From positions 1-5,497 of the forward strand of contig WTAX01000319.1 in NCBI GenBank assembly GCA_013139395.1: a stretch of DNA of 5,497 bases, written 5' to 3'. The notes below the pieces were generated by a model that was given only the letters and a program-made list of their open reading frames with translations, did no database searches and was not told where the DNA came from. Below, one piece after another: positions 1 to 5,497 of the stretch. The stretch comes from Gammaproteobacteria bacterium (GTDB taxonomy: Bacteria; Pseudomonadota; Gammaproteobacteria; GRL18). Every line of letters starts with the position of its first letter. Positions within the stretch are counted from its first letter, which is position 1. The position numbers were made by a program, and so were the translations under genes.

Positions 1-674
1 GCATCAAGACATTGTTGAATTTCACGCTTCGTTTCAGGCAAATAGCCTAAAACCTGAGCACCATTTTTATGAAATGTCTGCACAATTCTCTTATTAAGAA
101 ACGGCAATCCAAACAATTTGGGGGTCACTGAATATATTTTATTTTTTTTAATCTTACCTAAAATGGCAAGACCAAAAAGAGTCGCAATACCAGCTCGATA
201 ACACTCTTCTTCTCGTGGGAAACAAATAGCTTCAGGGAAATCATTTAAAAATAGTGTCTGATGATCATCACTCCAAAAGATAAAAATTATTTTATTTAAT
301 AAGTCTTTATTGTTCAGAAAAATAATTTTAAGAATACTTATGGTTTGCTTAGCCGTAGCAGGTTTTATATCAAAAACCCACTTTTGTTGACTAAATTCCA
401 GCATAAATTCATCCAGAAATAATAATTTTTCTCCCTTATTAAGTTGAACTATTTCTAATTCTGCACGACTCATTTCATTGATATTTTTTGCCAACGAGGA
501 GGCAACATGACTCAGTTCAGAGTCATGGCAAAGCACAATATGATTATCGTTTGTGCTATGAAGATCGGTTTCCAACCATGAAAAACCAGCTTCACAAGCT
601 AATTTGAAAGAGGCACGGGTATTTTCATCATGCTGGTGTGAAAGTCCTCGATGGCTTATCCATTTTGTTTTCAT
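1..674 (-). CDS. Glycerophosphodiester phosphodiesterase family protein, 3' end outside window
   Basis: A frame open without a stop runs from an ATG at 674-672 off the left edge, giving 224 residues and lacking the C-terminus. Family members hydrolyse glycerophosphodiesters to glycerol-3-phosphate and an alcohol in a TIM-barrel fold. The N-terminus has the family signature: H8-R9-G10, ENT at 17-19, E35-x-D37 and H50-D51, which are the expected metal and catalytic positions. A later strand, WVFDIKP at 99-105, matches the usual IEIK metal-ligand strand but carries Asp102 where Glu is typical. LDEFM at 87-91 resembles the common LEEVL helix start. The segment between H50-D51 and this strand is short. 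No signal peptide is visible, so a cytoplasmic location is likely. The start is secure because the HRG motif begins seven residues later; a weak GAG lies 3 nt upstream. It begins 12 nt after waaA. Base composition is AT-rich (bases 241-300 hold 12 G/C of 60). Family assignment is good; substrate and activity are unknown. Confidence 0.82.
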   Translation of the reverse strand, partial: MKTKWISHRGLSHQHDENTRASFKLACEAGFSWLETDLHSTNDNHIVLCHDSELSHVASSLAKNINEMSRAELEIVQLNKGEKLLFLDEFMLEFSQQKWVFDIKPATAKQTISILKIIFLNNKDLLNKIIFIFWSDDHQTLFLNDFPEAICFPREEECYRAGIATLFGLAILGKIKKNKIYSVTPKLFGLPFLNKRIVQTFHKNGAQVLGYLPETKREIQQCLD

Positions 675-686
675 TATCTCAATAAC

Positions 687-2057
687 TTATAGTAAATAAG
701 GTTTTAACAGCACACTCATCTTATCCATTGCTCCCGCATTTTGTTCTATGAGGTGTTTCGCTTGTCCTGCCATTTGCTTTGCTTTTGTCTTGTCTGACAA
801 TAAGGTATTTAAGGCCTGTTCTAATGACTCTTTGTCTGCTGCCTGCAATACTGCCTGATAGTATAAGAACAATTCACTAATGGCATTAAAATTAAACATA
901 TGCGGACCATAAACAATGGGTAATCCCATCGCGGCAGGCTCAAGAATATTGTGACCTCCTGTCGGCACCAGAGTACCTCCCATAAATACCAGATCGGCAC
1001 AGGCAAAATAACGCATCATTTCCCCCATACTATCACCCAGAAGCATATCGGCAGGCATATCATCATTGATTGCTATGTCAACCATTGCTGAGCGTTTTAT
1101 AACACGATTATTGTCCACATTCAGCAGTTGATACACTGACTGAAAACGTTCCGGATGTCTTGGTACAACAATCATAACCAGTTGCGGGTGATGTTGTTTT
1201 AATTGTTGATACACACTGAGTAGAATTTCATCTTCACCCTTGTGTGTACTAGCCGCGATAAGTACTTGCTTGTCCTGCCAGTGCAGTTGTTTGCGCAGAG
1301 TTTTTCCTGCTTCAATATCATCTGGATTTATTTGAATGTCGAATTTAATACTGCCCGTAATCGACAGTGAACCTTCTTTTGCCCCTAGTTTTTTTAAACG
1401 CTCAGCATCAAGAATATCCTGTGCGGCAATACCGGTAAATTGCTGCAATGCTGTTCGTGTTAAGACTTTTATTCGCTTATAGCCTTTAACTGAACGAGCT
1501 GACATACGTGCATTTAACAGCCACATAGGAATAGCTTTTTGTTGCGCCGCATGTAGCAGGTTAGGCCAGATTTCTGTCTCCATAATGATACCCAGACGAG
1601 GACCTGTGTTTTTTAAAAAACGTCTCATGGAACCGGGCAAATCATAGGGCAGATAAACATGAGCAATCTTTCCCTGCTTAATTTCTGCAGAAAATGTTTT
1701 TATTATCTGTGCGGAGCCGGTGGTGGTGGTACAGGTGATAACAAGAGGAAATTGAGGATAATCCTGCATAACTTGTCTGATCAGCGGTAACGCTGCAATA
1801 AACTCACCCACTGAGACCGTATGAAACCAGACAGGTGCTTGATCATTGGCAAATTCTGGTTTCGCAAAAATGCCCAGGCGCTCAGCCAGCCGTAAAGATT
1901 GCCGCTGCTCTTTATAAGCATTACTTTTTTGATGCTTGATCAGCAGGCGCAAAAAAAACAGCGGTGTTAAACAATAATATAATAGTGTATAAAGAAAACG
2001 CTGAATCGATGGGGAAATCGATGGGGTCAGAGTAAAATGTTTTTTTTGAGAAATCAT
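687..2057 (-). CDS. waaA: 3-deoxy-D-manno-octulosonic acid (Kdo) transferase
   Basis: This GT30-family glycosyltransferase transfers Kdo from CMP-Kdo to the lipid A precursor at the inner face of the cytoplasmic membrane, the first step of LPS core assembly. The 456 residues show a hydrophobic anchor at about 21-40 (FLYTLLYYCL onward), HTVSVGE at 79-85 with Glu85 at the position of the conserved catalytic glutamate, METEIWPN at 159-166, and the C-terminal nucleotide-sugar motif GGHNILEPAA at 367-376. E. coli WaaA is about 425 residues and begins almost directly with its LYT-type anchor, so residues 1 to about 19 here are an extension. They are encoded largely by a palindromic repeat. The ATG at 2057-2055 is the only in-frame Met before residue 97, and no in-frame GTG or TTG lies near the anchor, so it is the likely start despite a poor ribosome binding site. 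The gene starts 1 nt after the aldo/keto reductase stop, suggesting translational coupling. Whether one or two Kdo are added cannot be told. Identity is very secure. Confidence 0.96.
   Translation of the reverse strand: MISQKKHFTLTPSISPSIQRFLYTLLYYCLTPLFFLRLLIKHQKSNAYKEQRQSLRLAERLGIFAKPEFANDQAPVWFHTVSVGEFIAALPLIRQVMQDYPQFPLVITCTTTTGSAQIIKTFSAEIKQGKIAHVYLPYDLPGSMRRFLKNTGPRLGIIMETEIWPNLLHAAQQKAIPMWLLNARMSARSVKGYKRIKVLTRTALQQFTGIAAQDILDAERLKKLGAKEGSLSITGSIKFDIQINPDDIEAGKTLRKQLHWQDKQVLIAASTHKGEDEILLSVYQQLKQHHPQLVMIVVPRHPERFQSVYQLLNVDNNRVIKRSAMVDIAINDDMPADMLLGDSMGEMMRYFACADLVFMGGTLVPTGGHNILEPAAMGLPIVYGPHMFNFNAISELFLYYQAVLQAADKESLEQALNTLLSDKTKAKQMAGQAKHLIEQNAGAMDKMSVLLKPYLL
2004..2027. repeat. Partial tandem duplication of the palindrome's outer arm
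   Basis: AATCGATGGGG occurs at 2004-2014 and again at 2016-2026, a 12-base period differing only in the twelfth base (A at 2015, T at 2027). The second copy overlaps the left arm of the 19-bp palindrome. Because the unit is 12 bases long it keeps the waaA frame and encodes the repeated PSI in residues 12-18 of WaaA (PSISPSI). It looks like a slippage or repeat-associated duplication of the arm's end. Confidence 0.75.
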
Positions 2058-2077
2058 CTTACTCTGACCCCATCGAT
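2017..2077. repeat. Perfect 19-bp inverted repeat (REP/BIME-like palindrome) over a gene junction
   Basis: The left arm at 2017-2035 reads ATCGATGGGGTCAGAGTAA and the right arm at 2059-2077 is its exact reverse complement, separated by 23 bases (2036-2058). Pairing stops at both ends: position 2016 does not match 2078, and 2036 does not match 2058. The core GGGGTCAGAGTAA resembles a motif I recall as dispersed in many gammaproteobacterial genomes, sometimes near Y1-type (IS200-like/RAYT) transposases; that is memory, not a search result. The element covers the last codons and stop of the aldo/keto reductase gene and the first codons of waaA. It is not an intrinsic terminator, because no U-run follows the stem in the direction of transcription. 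Confidence 0.9.
2058..2065 (-). promoter_or_regulatory. Weak ribosome binding site of waaA, inside the palindrome stem
   Basis: Read on the minus strand, AGAG (2065-2062) lies 4 nt before the waaA ATG at 2057-2055. It is the only purine-rich candidate and is both weak and close. It belongs to the repeat arm, so in a folded transcript it would be paired while the AUG sits in the 23-nt loop. The upstream stop TAA (2061-2059) lies between it and the start, so a ribosome finishing the previous gene would open the stem. This is inference from layout only. Confidence 0.35.
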
Positions 2078-2859
2078 AGAATAAGCTGCTCTACAATTTG
2101 AGCATTCTGAATAAGGTGTTTGGGGTTGATTGTGCCGGCAATTAAACAGCTTACGGCCCGGTGGGAAAAAACATAGTTTAAGGCTTCTTCGATACCACCA
2201 CCGCCGGCTTTGCTATCAGCATGACCGCTTTGTAAGCCTTTTTTTATGACGACACCTTTATTGAGTTCAAGAGCACGATCCAATACGGGATCATCGGTAT
2301 GATCACTGCTATTTCGAGTGGCCATAACGACATCGGTATTTTCGACTGTCCAAAGTCCACCTTCGGTGGTTTTTGTTGATAGTCCAACAGCACGAATTAG
2401 CCCCTCTTGTTTTAGTTTTTGCAGGGTTTCAATGACATCTTCATGCTTTATGACTCGCTGATCATCACCATCGGAGTGTACTAATACCACATCAAGGTAA
2501 TCAGTATTTAATTTTTTCAGGCTGGTTTCAATGGTTTTACGGGTAGTTTGAGCACTAAAATCAAAGTGAGAATGCCCGCCTTCAAAGGCCTCACCCACTT
2601 TAGAAACAATAACCCAGTCTTGTCGATTGCTCAGTAATTGCCCCAGACGTTCTTCACTATTGCCATAGGCCGGTGCTGTGTCCAGTAAATTAATGCCCAG
2701 ATCACGACTCAGAGAAAGTAACTCCAGCACCGCCTGATCATCTGGTATTTTAAATGCCCATGGATACTTTACTTGTTGATCCCGGCCAAATTTTACGGTG
2801 CCTAATCCCAGAGGACTGACTTGAATGCCTGTTTGTCCCAGCTCTCGTGTCTGCATCAT
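2059..2859 (-). CDS. Aldo/keto reductase family oxidoreductase
   Basis: Members of this family are cytoplasmic, usually NADPH-dependent (alpha/beta)8-barrel enzymes that reduce carbonyl groups. The protein has 266 residues, a full-length short form. The N-terminus reads LGQTGIQVSPLGLGT (residues 7-21). The catalytic tetrad is intact: Asp60 and Tyr65 in DTAPAYG, Lys87 in VSKVG and His128 in VLVHSD. The C-terminal IAGTINPKHLIQNA (about 240-253) matches the usual cofactor-phosphate binding stretch. The ATG at 2859-2857 overlaps the upstream TGA (2858-2856). A second ATG follows immediately at 2856-2854, so the start could shift by one residue. No strong ribosome binding site precedes it, which fits translational coupling. 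The final residues SMGSE and the TAA stop are encoded by the right arm of the palindromic repeat, so the native C-terminus may have been replaced. A similar reductase sits between hldE and waaA in Pseudomonas, as I recall (PA4992). The substrate is unknown. Confidence 0.9.
   Translation of the reverse strand: MMQTRELGQTGIQVSPLGLGTVKFGRDQQVKYPWAFKIPDDQAVLELLSLSRDLGINLLDTAPAYGNSEERLGQLLSNRQDWVIVSKVGEAFEGGHSHFDFSAQTTRKTIETSLKKLNTDYLDVVLVHSDGDDQRVIKHEDVIETLQKLKQEGLIRAVGLSTKTTEGGLWTVENTDVVMATRNSSDHTDDPVLDRALELNKGVVIKKGLQSGHADSKAGGGGIEEALNYVFSHRAVSCLIAGTINPKHLIQNAQIVEQLILSMGSE
2854..2859 (-). promoter_or_regulatory. ATGATG stop/start overlap coupling two redox genes
   Basis: On the minus strand the six bases ATGATG hold the aldo/keto reductase start (2859-2857), the TGA stop of the FAD oxidoreductase (2858-2856) and a second possible start (2856-2854). 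Such overlaps normally allow a terminating ribosome to restart, linking the amounts of the two proteins. No separate strong Shine-Dalgarno sequence is seen; the nearest AAGG lies about 13 nt before the first ATG. Confidence 0.6.
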
Positions 2860-4142
2860 AACCAGTGGTCTACCTTTTCCCAGGGGAGTTGACTTGTTTT
2901 TGCCTGTGTCATCGGCAGTGAATTTTTATTTTGAATAAGCACGGCCTGAGCATTCTTATTAATTTTCAAACGCTTAATTTCATGCAGTACTTTATCTGCC
3001 ATGATAGGTGCCATGGCTAATTTTACCGGCCATGCTGTAATCACTCCCTGCTCTGCAAACACTGCAGGCTCAACAGGACGACTACCGTCAGGCATTTTAG
3101 GCTCAGCCCGATCAATCGCCAGAGCTGACCACTGACATTGAGAAAAATCCATCCATGGCATCAGACTTTGTAATGCACTTTTAGCCCTCTGTGTTTGTTC
3201 TTCTATGCTGCGCCCTACCCCTTGCTCTGCAATTTCACCACCCAGATACCAGACTGTCTCATTTTGAGAGAATGAATGAGCAGTAATGGTCATTTTTGGT
3301 AAGGCACTTGCCCCAAGACAATGAGCATACATTTTAGGTAAAACAGATTCATTGGCTTTCAGCATAGGCATAAGCAAAGGACGGCGTTGCATTTTGGGTA
3401 TTTTTGCTTGCCTGAAGTTCAGACTTGCCAATAATTTTTCATTGCCTGCACCTGCAGTCAAAATAATGCTTTGGGCAATAATATGGGTGTTATCAGATGA
3501 TTGTATCTGGTAATGCTTATTTACTGTTGAATCATCACTGTCTGATATGTCAGTAATATTTTCAATACATGCCTGAAATATCACATCAGAAAACTGTGTT
3601 CGAATAGTTTCAATAACACTTTGAATATCTAATACGGATTCGTCTAATTGATAAAGTTCGCCATTAAAGCCGGATTGATTAAAAGGCGGCACATAGTCAT
3701 TCGCTGATAAATGCTGCATGCGGCTGCTCATCACTTTACTGGCAAAAAATCCGGTTAATTTAGCAGCCAGACTTTTATTTGACCAGAGATATTGATGTGC
3801 GGATAATATTTTTGCCTGAGTTAAATCAACTTCACCAACACCATCCAGACAGGCTTTCCAACGTTGCGGCATTTGCTGAATCGATTGCGCCGAATGAGTA
3901 AGCTTTCCGCTGAGCGCATATTTTGTACCGCCATGAATAATGCCCTGAGACGCACCACTTTGCACACAGCCCAGAGATTCTGCTTCCAGTAGTATTGCCT
4001 GGTAACCTGCCTTGCGTAATCGGGCTAAAGTCCACAAACCCGCAATGCCGCCACCGATGATAGCAATATCGACTTTATTGTCCCCGTTAACAGGCATGCG
4101 GTCATCCGACATCCTGGTGCTTTCAGGCATTAGAGGGCTCAT
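2856..4142 (-). CDS. FAD-dependent oxidoreductase, DAO/GlpD-like fold
   Basis: The 428-residue protein belongs to the FAD-binding DAO superfamily (glycerol-3-phosphate dehydrogenase, D-amino-acid oxidase and relatives). The dinucleotide-binding strand DIAIIGGGIAG (25-35) has GxGxxG at 30, 32 and 35, and Glu53 ends the second strand, where it would bind the adenosine ribose. SGASQGIIHGGTKY (62-75) resembles the flavin-contacting IHGG segment of GlpD. A C-terminal stretch TAWPVKLAMAPIMADKV (about 369-385) resembles the closing FAD-binding region. No signal peptide or membrane helix is evident. The first 24 residues precede the fold and hold four Met (1, 5, 11, 16). The ATG at 4142 follows the hldE stop by 2 nt and fits coupling, but M16 has a GGA 7 nt upstream, so the start is uncertain. 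It is coupled to the following aldo/keto reductase. A similar gene (PA4991) lies in the Pseudomonas LPS-core neighbourhood, from memory. The substrate is unknown; it should not be called GlpD. Confidence 0.87.
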   Translation of the reverse strand: MSPLMPESTRMSDDRMPVNGDNKVDIAIIGGGIAGLWTLARLRKAGYQAILLEAESLGCVQSGASQGIIHGGTKYALSGKLTHSAQSIQQMPQRWKACLDGVGEVDLTQAKILSAHQYLWSNKSLAAKLTGFFASKVMSSRMQHLSANDYVPPFNQSGFNGELYQLDESVLDIQSVIETIRTQFSDVIFQACIENITDISDSDDSTVNKHYQIQSSDNTHIIAQSIILTAGAGNEKLLASLNFRQAKIPKMQRRPLLMPMLKANESVLPKMYAHCLGASALPKMTITAHSFSQNETVWYLGGEIAEQGVGRSIEEQTQRAKSALQSLMPWMDFSQCQWSALAIDRAEPKMPDGSRPVEPAVFAEQGVITAWPVKLAMAPIMADKVLHEIKRLKINKNAQAVLIQNKNSLPMTQAKTSQLPWEKVDHWL

Positions 4143-4144
4143 TA

Positions 4145-5497
4145 CTATTCTTTTTTATTTTCTACTGACTCATCAGCAGAACGAATTGAGCGAATGAGTC
4201 CGGTCGTAGAGCAGTTGTCCACATATTCCATTACCAGCACTTCGCCACCTTGCTCTTTAACGCAATCACCACCTGGAATATCAGCCACTTTATTGTCTCC
4301 TCCTTTAACCAGAACAGAGGGGGATACATCACAAATCAGACGTGTTGGTGTATCTTCATAAAATGGCACAACCCAGTCCACACAACTTAAGCCTGCCAAT
4401 ACCTGCATACGACGATTCATTGTATTAACCGGTCTTTCCGGTCCCTTAATACGCTTGACAGAATCATCATCATTAACGGCAACAATGAGTCGATCACCAA
4501 GACTTTTAGCCTGCTCTAAATAGGTCACATGGCCGGCATGGAGAATATCAAAACAACCATTGGTCATAATCACTTTTTCACCATGATTTTTGGCATCACT
4601 CACCAGCGCAATCAGTCTGTCTTCAGTAATGATGCCCTGCTCTATATCACTGAGCTGACGCATTGCAGTACGCAGTTCATGAACGGTAACGGTTGCCGTA
4701 CCCACTTTACCCACCACCACACTGGCAGCCAGATTGGCTAATTTAGTGGCATCCACCATATTCATGCCAACGGCAATAGAAACCGCCAGTGTGGCAATCA
4801 CAGTATCACCCGCGCCAGTCACATCATAGACATCTCTGGCACGTGTGGGCAGATGAACCGCTTGTTTATCGGCTTGAATCAAAGTCATGCCTTTTTCACT
4901 ACGGGTGATCAGCAGCGCATCAAGTTGTAATGTTTGACAAAGTTGTTCGGCTTTTTCGATTAATTGTTCATCATTTTCACAATGCCCGACAATGGCCTCA
5001 AATTCAGATAAATTAGGAGTCAGCAGGCTGGCGCCCCGATAGATAGAAAAATCATTTCCCTTAGGATCAATAATAACTGTCTTGCCCTGCTCTTTAGCCA
5101 GTGAAATCAGCCTGGGCAGATCTCGTAAAGTACCTTTTTGATAATCCGAAAAAACAATGACATCATGAGCATCTAACTGGCTCTGATAAGCCTGCAATAA
5201 ATGCTCGCCGCTATCAGAGTGCTCACCATTATCGAAAAGAAAGCCATCTTCAAAATCAAGACGAATCAGTTGTTGATGACGACTTAAAATGCGCAGCTTA
5301 GTAATCGTTGTACAACCAGCCAATTCAACAAACTGACAGTTAACTCCCTGATGACTCAGGCGATTCTTCAAAATTTTTGCTGACTCATCCTGACCGGTTA
5401 AACCAACCAGAGACGGTGTGCCATTGAGAGCGGCAATATTATAAGCAACATTACCGGCACCACCAGCGCGTTCTTCTGATTCTTCTATTTTAACCAC
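4145..5497 (-). CDS. hldE: Bifunctional heptose 7-phosphate kinase / heptose 1-phosphate adenylyltransferase, 5' end outside window
   Basis: HldE phosphorylates D-glycero-beta-D-manno-heptose 7-phosphate at C1, then, after removal of the 7-phosphate by GmhB, adds AMP to give the ADP-heptose precursor of the LPS inner core. Only 450 residues are inside the window. Compared with E. coli HldE (477 residues, remembered sequence) about 39 N-terminal residues are missing, and the GTG at 5497 corresponds to an internal Val, not the start. The ribokinase (PfkB-type) domain covers about 1-280: ERAGGAGNVAYNIA at 9-22, IDPKGNDF at 143-150, TPNLSEFEAIVG at 160-171 and DVTGAGD at 225-231 with catalytic Asp231. 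The nucleotidyltransferase domain covers about 305-440: MTNGCFDILHAGH at 311-323 containing HxGH at 320-323, RPVN at 355-358, LVKGGD at 396-401 and CSTT at 429-432. All key motifs are intact. It is the first visible gene of the cluster; the TAG stop is 2 nt before the next ATG. Confidence 0.97.
   Translation of the reverse strand: MVKIEESEERAGGAGNVAYNIAALNGTPSLVGLTGQDESAKILKNRLSHQGVNCQFVELAGCTTITKLRILSRHQQLIRLDFEDGFLFDNGEHSDSGEHLLQAYQSQLDAHDVIVFSDYQKGTLRDLPRLISLAKEQGKTVIIDPKGNDFSIYRGASLLTPNLSEFEAIVGHCENDEQLIEKAEQLCQTLQLDALLITRSEKGMTLIQADKQAVHLPTRARDVYDVTGAGDTVIATLAVSIAVGMNMVDATKLANLAASVVVGKVGTATVTVHELRTAMRQLSDIEQGIITEDRLIALVSDAKNHGEKVIMTNGCFDILHAGHVTYLEQAKSLGDRLIVAVNDDDSVKRIKGPERPVNTMNRRMQVLAGLSCVDWVVPFYEDTPTRLICDVSPSVLVKGGDNKVADIPGGDCVKEQGGEVLVMEYVDNCSTTGLIRSIRSADESVENKKE

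Larger units (their letters stand above)
1..5497 (-). other. Probable LPS inner-core operon hldE - FAD oxidoreductase - AKR - waaA - GDPD
   Basis: Five genes share one strand with junctions of 2 nt, a 4-nt overlap, 1 nt and 12 nt. No room exists for a promoter at the first three junctions unless it lies inside a coding region, and no terminator-like stem plus U-run is visible at any junction. The promoter should therefore lie beyond 5497 and the end beyond base 1. The 12-nt gap before the AT-rich last gene still fits co-transcription, but its membership in the ancestral operon is less certain. Confidence 0.75.

Noticed and set aside
821..1006. Minus-strand open frame of 61 codons in another frame of waaA
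   Set aside because: It overlaps the most conserved C-terminal part of WaaA, so it is an alternate-frame shadow.
2017..2077. Intrinsic transcription terminator
   Set aside because: A strong stem is present, but the T-run (2040-2047) is inside the loop and no T-run follows the stem on the transcribed strand. Termination here would also cut off an essential gene.
3832..4035. Minus-strand open frame of 67 codons inside the FAD oxidoreductase
   Set aside because: It covers the sequence of the FAD-binding motif in another frame and has no support of its own.
2856..4142. Calling the FAD oxidoreductase glpD and linking it with the phosphodiesterase in a glycerol-3-phosphate pathway
   Set aside because: The IHGG-like segment is shared across the DAO superfamily, the protein is shorter than GlpD (about 500 residues), and the genomic context is LPS synthesis.
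4012..4197. Plus-strand open frame of 61 codons
   Set aside because: It is antisense to the N-terminus of the FAD oxidoreductase and the hldE 3' end, whose protein motifs are clear; it shows no recognisable motif or ribosome binding site.
4529..4741. Plus-strand open frame of 70 codons
   Set aside because: It lies antisense within the hldE nucleotidyltransferase region and has no protein-like features; it is a shadow of a conserved gene.
5495..5497. GTG as the start of hldE
   Set aside because: Alignment with remembered E. coli HldE places it about 39 residues inside the kinase domain; the real start is beyond the window.

Overview
The window carries five genes, all on the minus strand and packed almost without gaps. 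In the direction of transcription (high to low coordinates) they are hldE (5' end outside the window), an FAD-dependent oxidoreductase, an aldo/keto reductase, waaA (kdtA), and a glycerophosphodiester phosphodiesterase-like gene whose 3' end lies outside the window. The junctions are a 2-nt gap, a 4-nt ATGA-type overlap, a 1-nt gap and a 12-nt gap. This strongly suggests one operon whose promoter lies beyond base 5497. No RNA gene, CRISPR array, insertion sequence or intrinsic terminator was found, and no stretch above 300 bases lacks a gene.

The organism is most likely a gammaproteobacterium of moderate-to-low GC content. HldE is the fused kinase/adenylyltransferase form and matches the E. 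coli protein closely as I remember it, and WaaA is a typical GT30 Kdo transferase. The order hldE, FAD oxidoreductase, aldo/keto reductase, waaA also resembles the PA4988-PA4996 neighbourhood of Pseudomonas, again from memory. The species cannot be named from this sequence.

Functionally, HldE makes the activated ADP-heptose precursor and WaaA attaches Kdo to lipid A, so the backbone of the cluster builds the lipopolysaccharide inner core. The two redox enzymes between them have no assigned substrate, and their place in the LPS cluster is the only hint to their role. The last gene is clearly more AT-rich than the rest and may be a later addition.

The most notable structure is a perfect 19-bp inverted repeat (2017-2035 and 2059-2077) sitting exactly on the aldo/keto reductase/waaA junction. 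It supplies the last codons and the stop of the upstream gene. It also supplies the start region and an unusual N-terminal extension of WaaA. On the mRNA the waaA start codon would lie in the loop of a long hairpin. It looks like a dispersed palindromic repeat (REP/BIME-like) that inserted at a gene junction and was domesticated as coding sequence.
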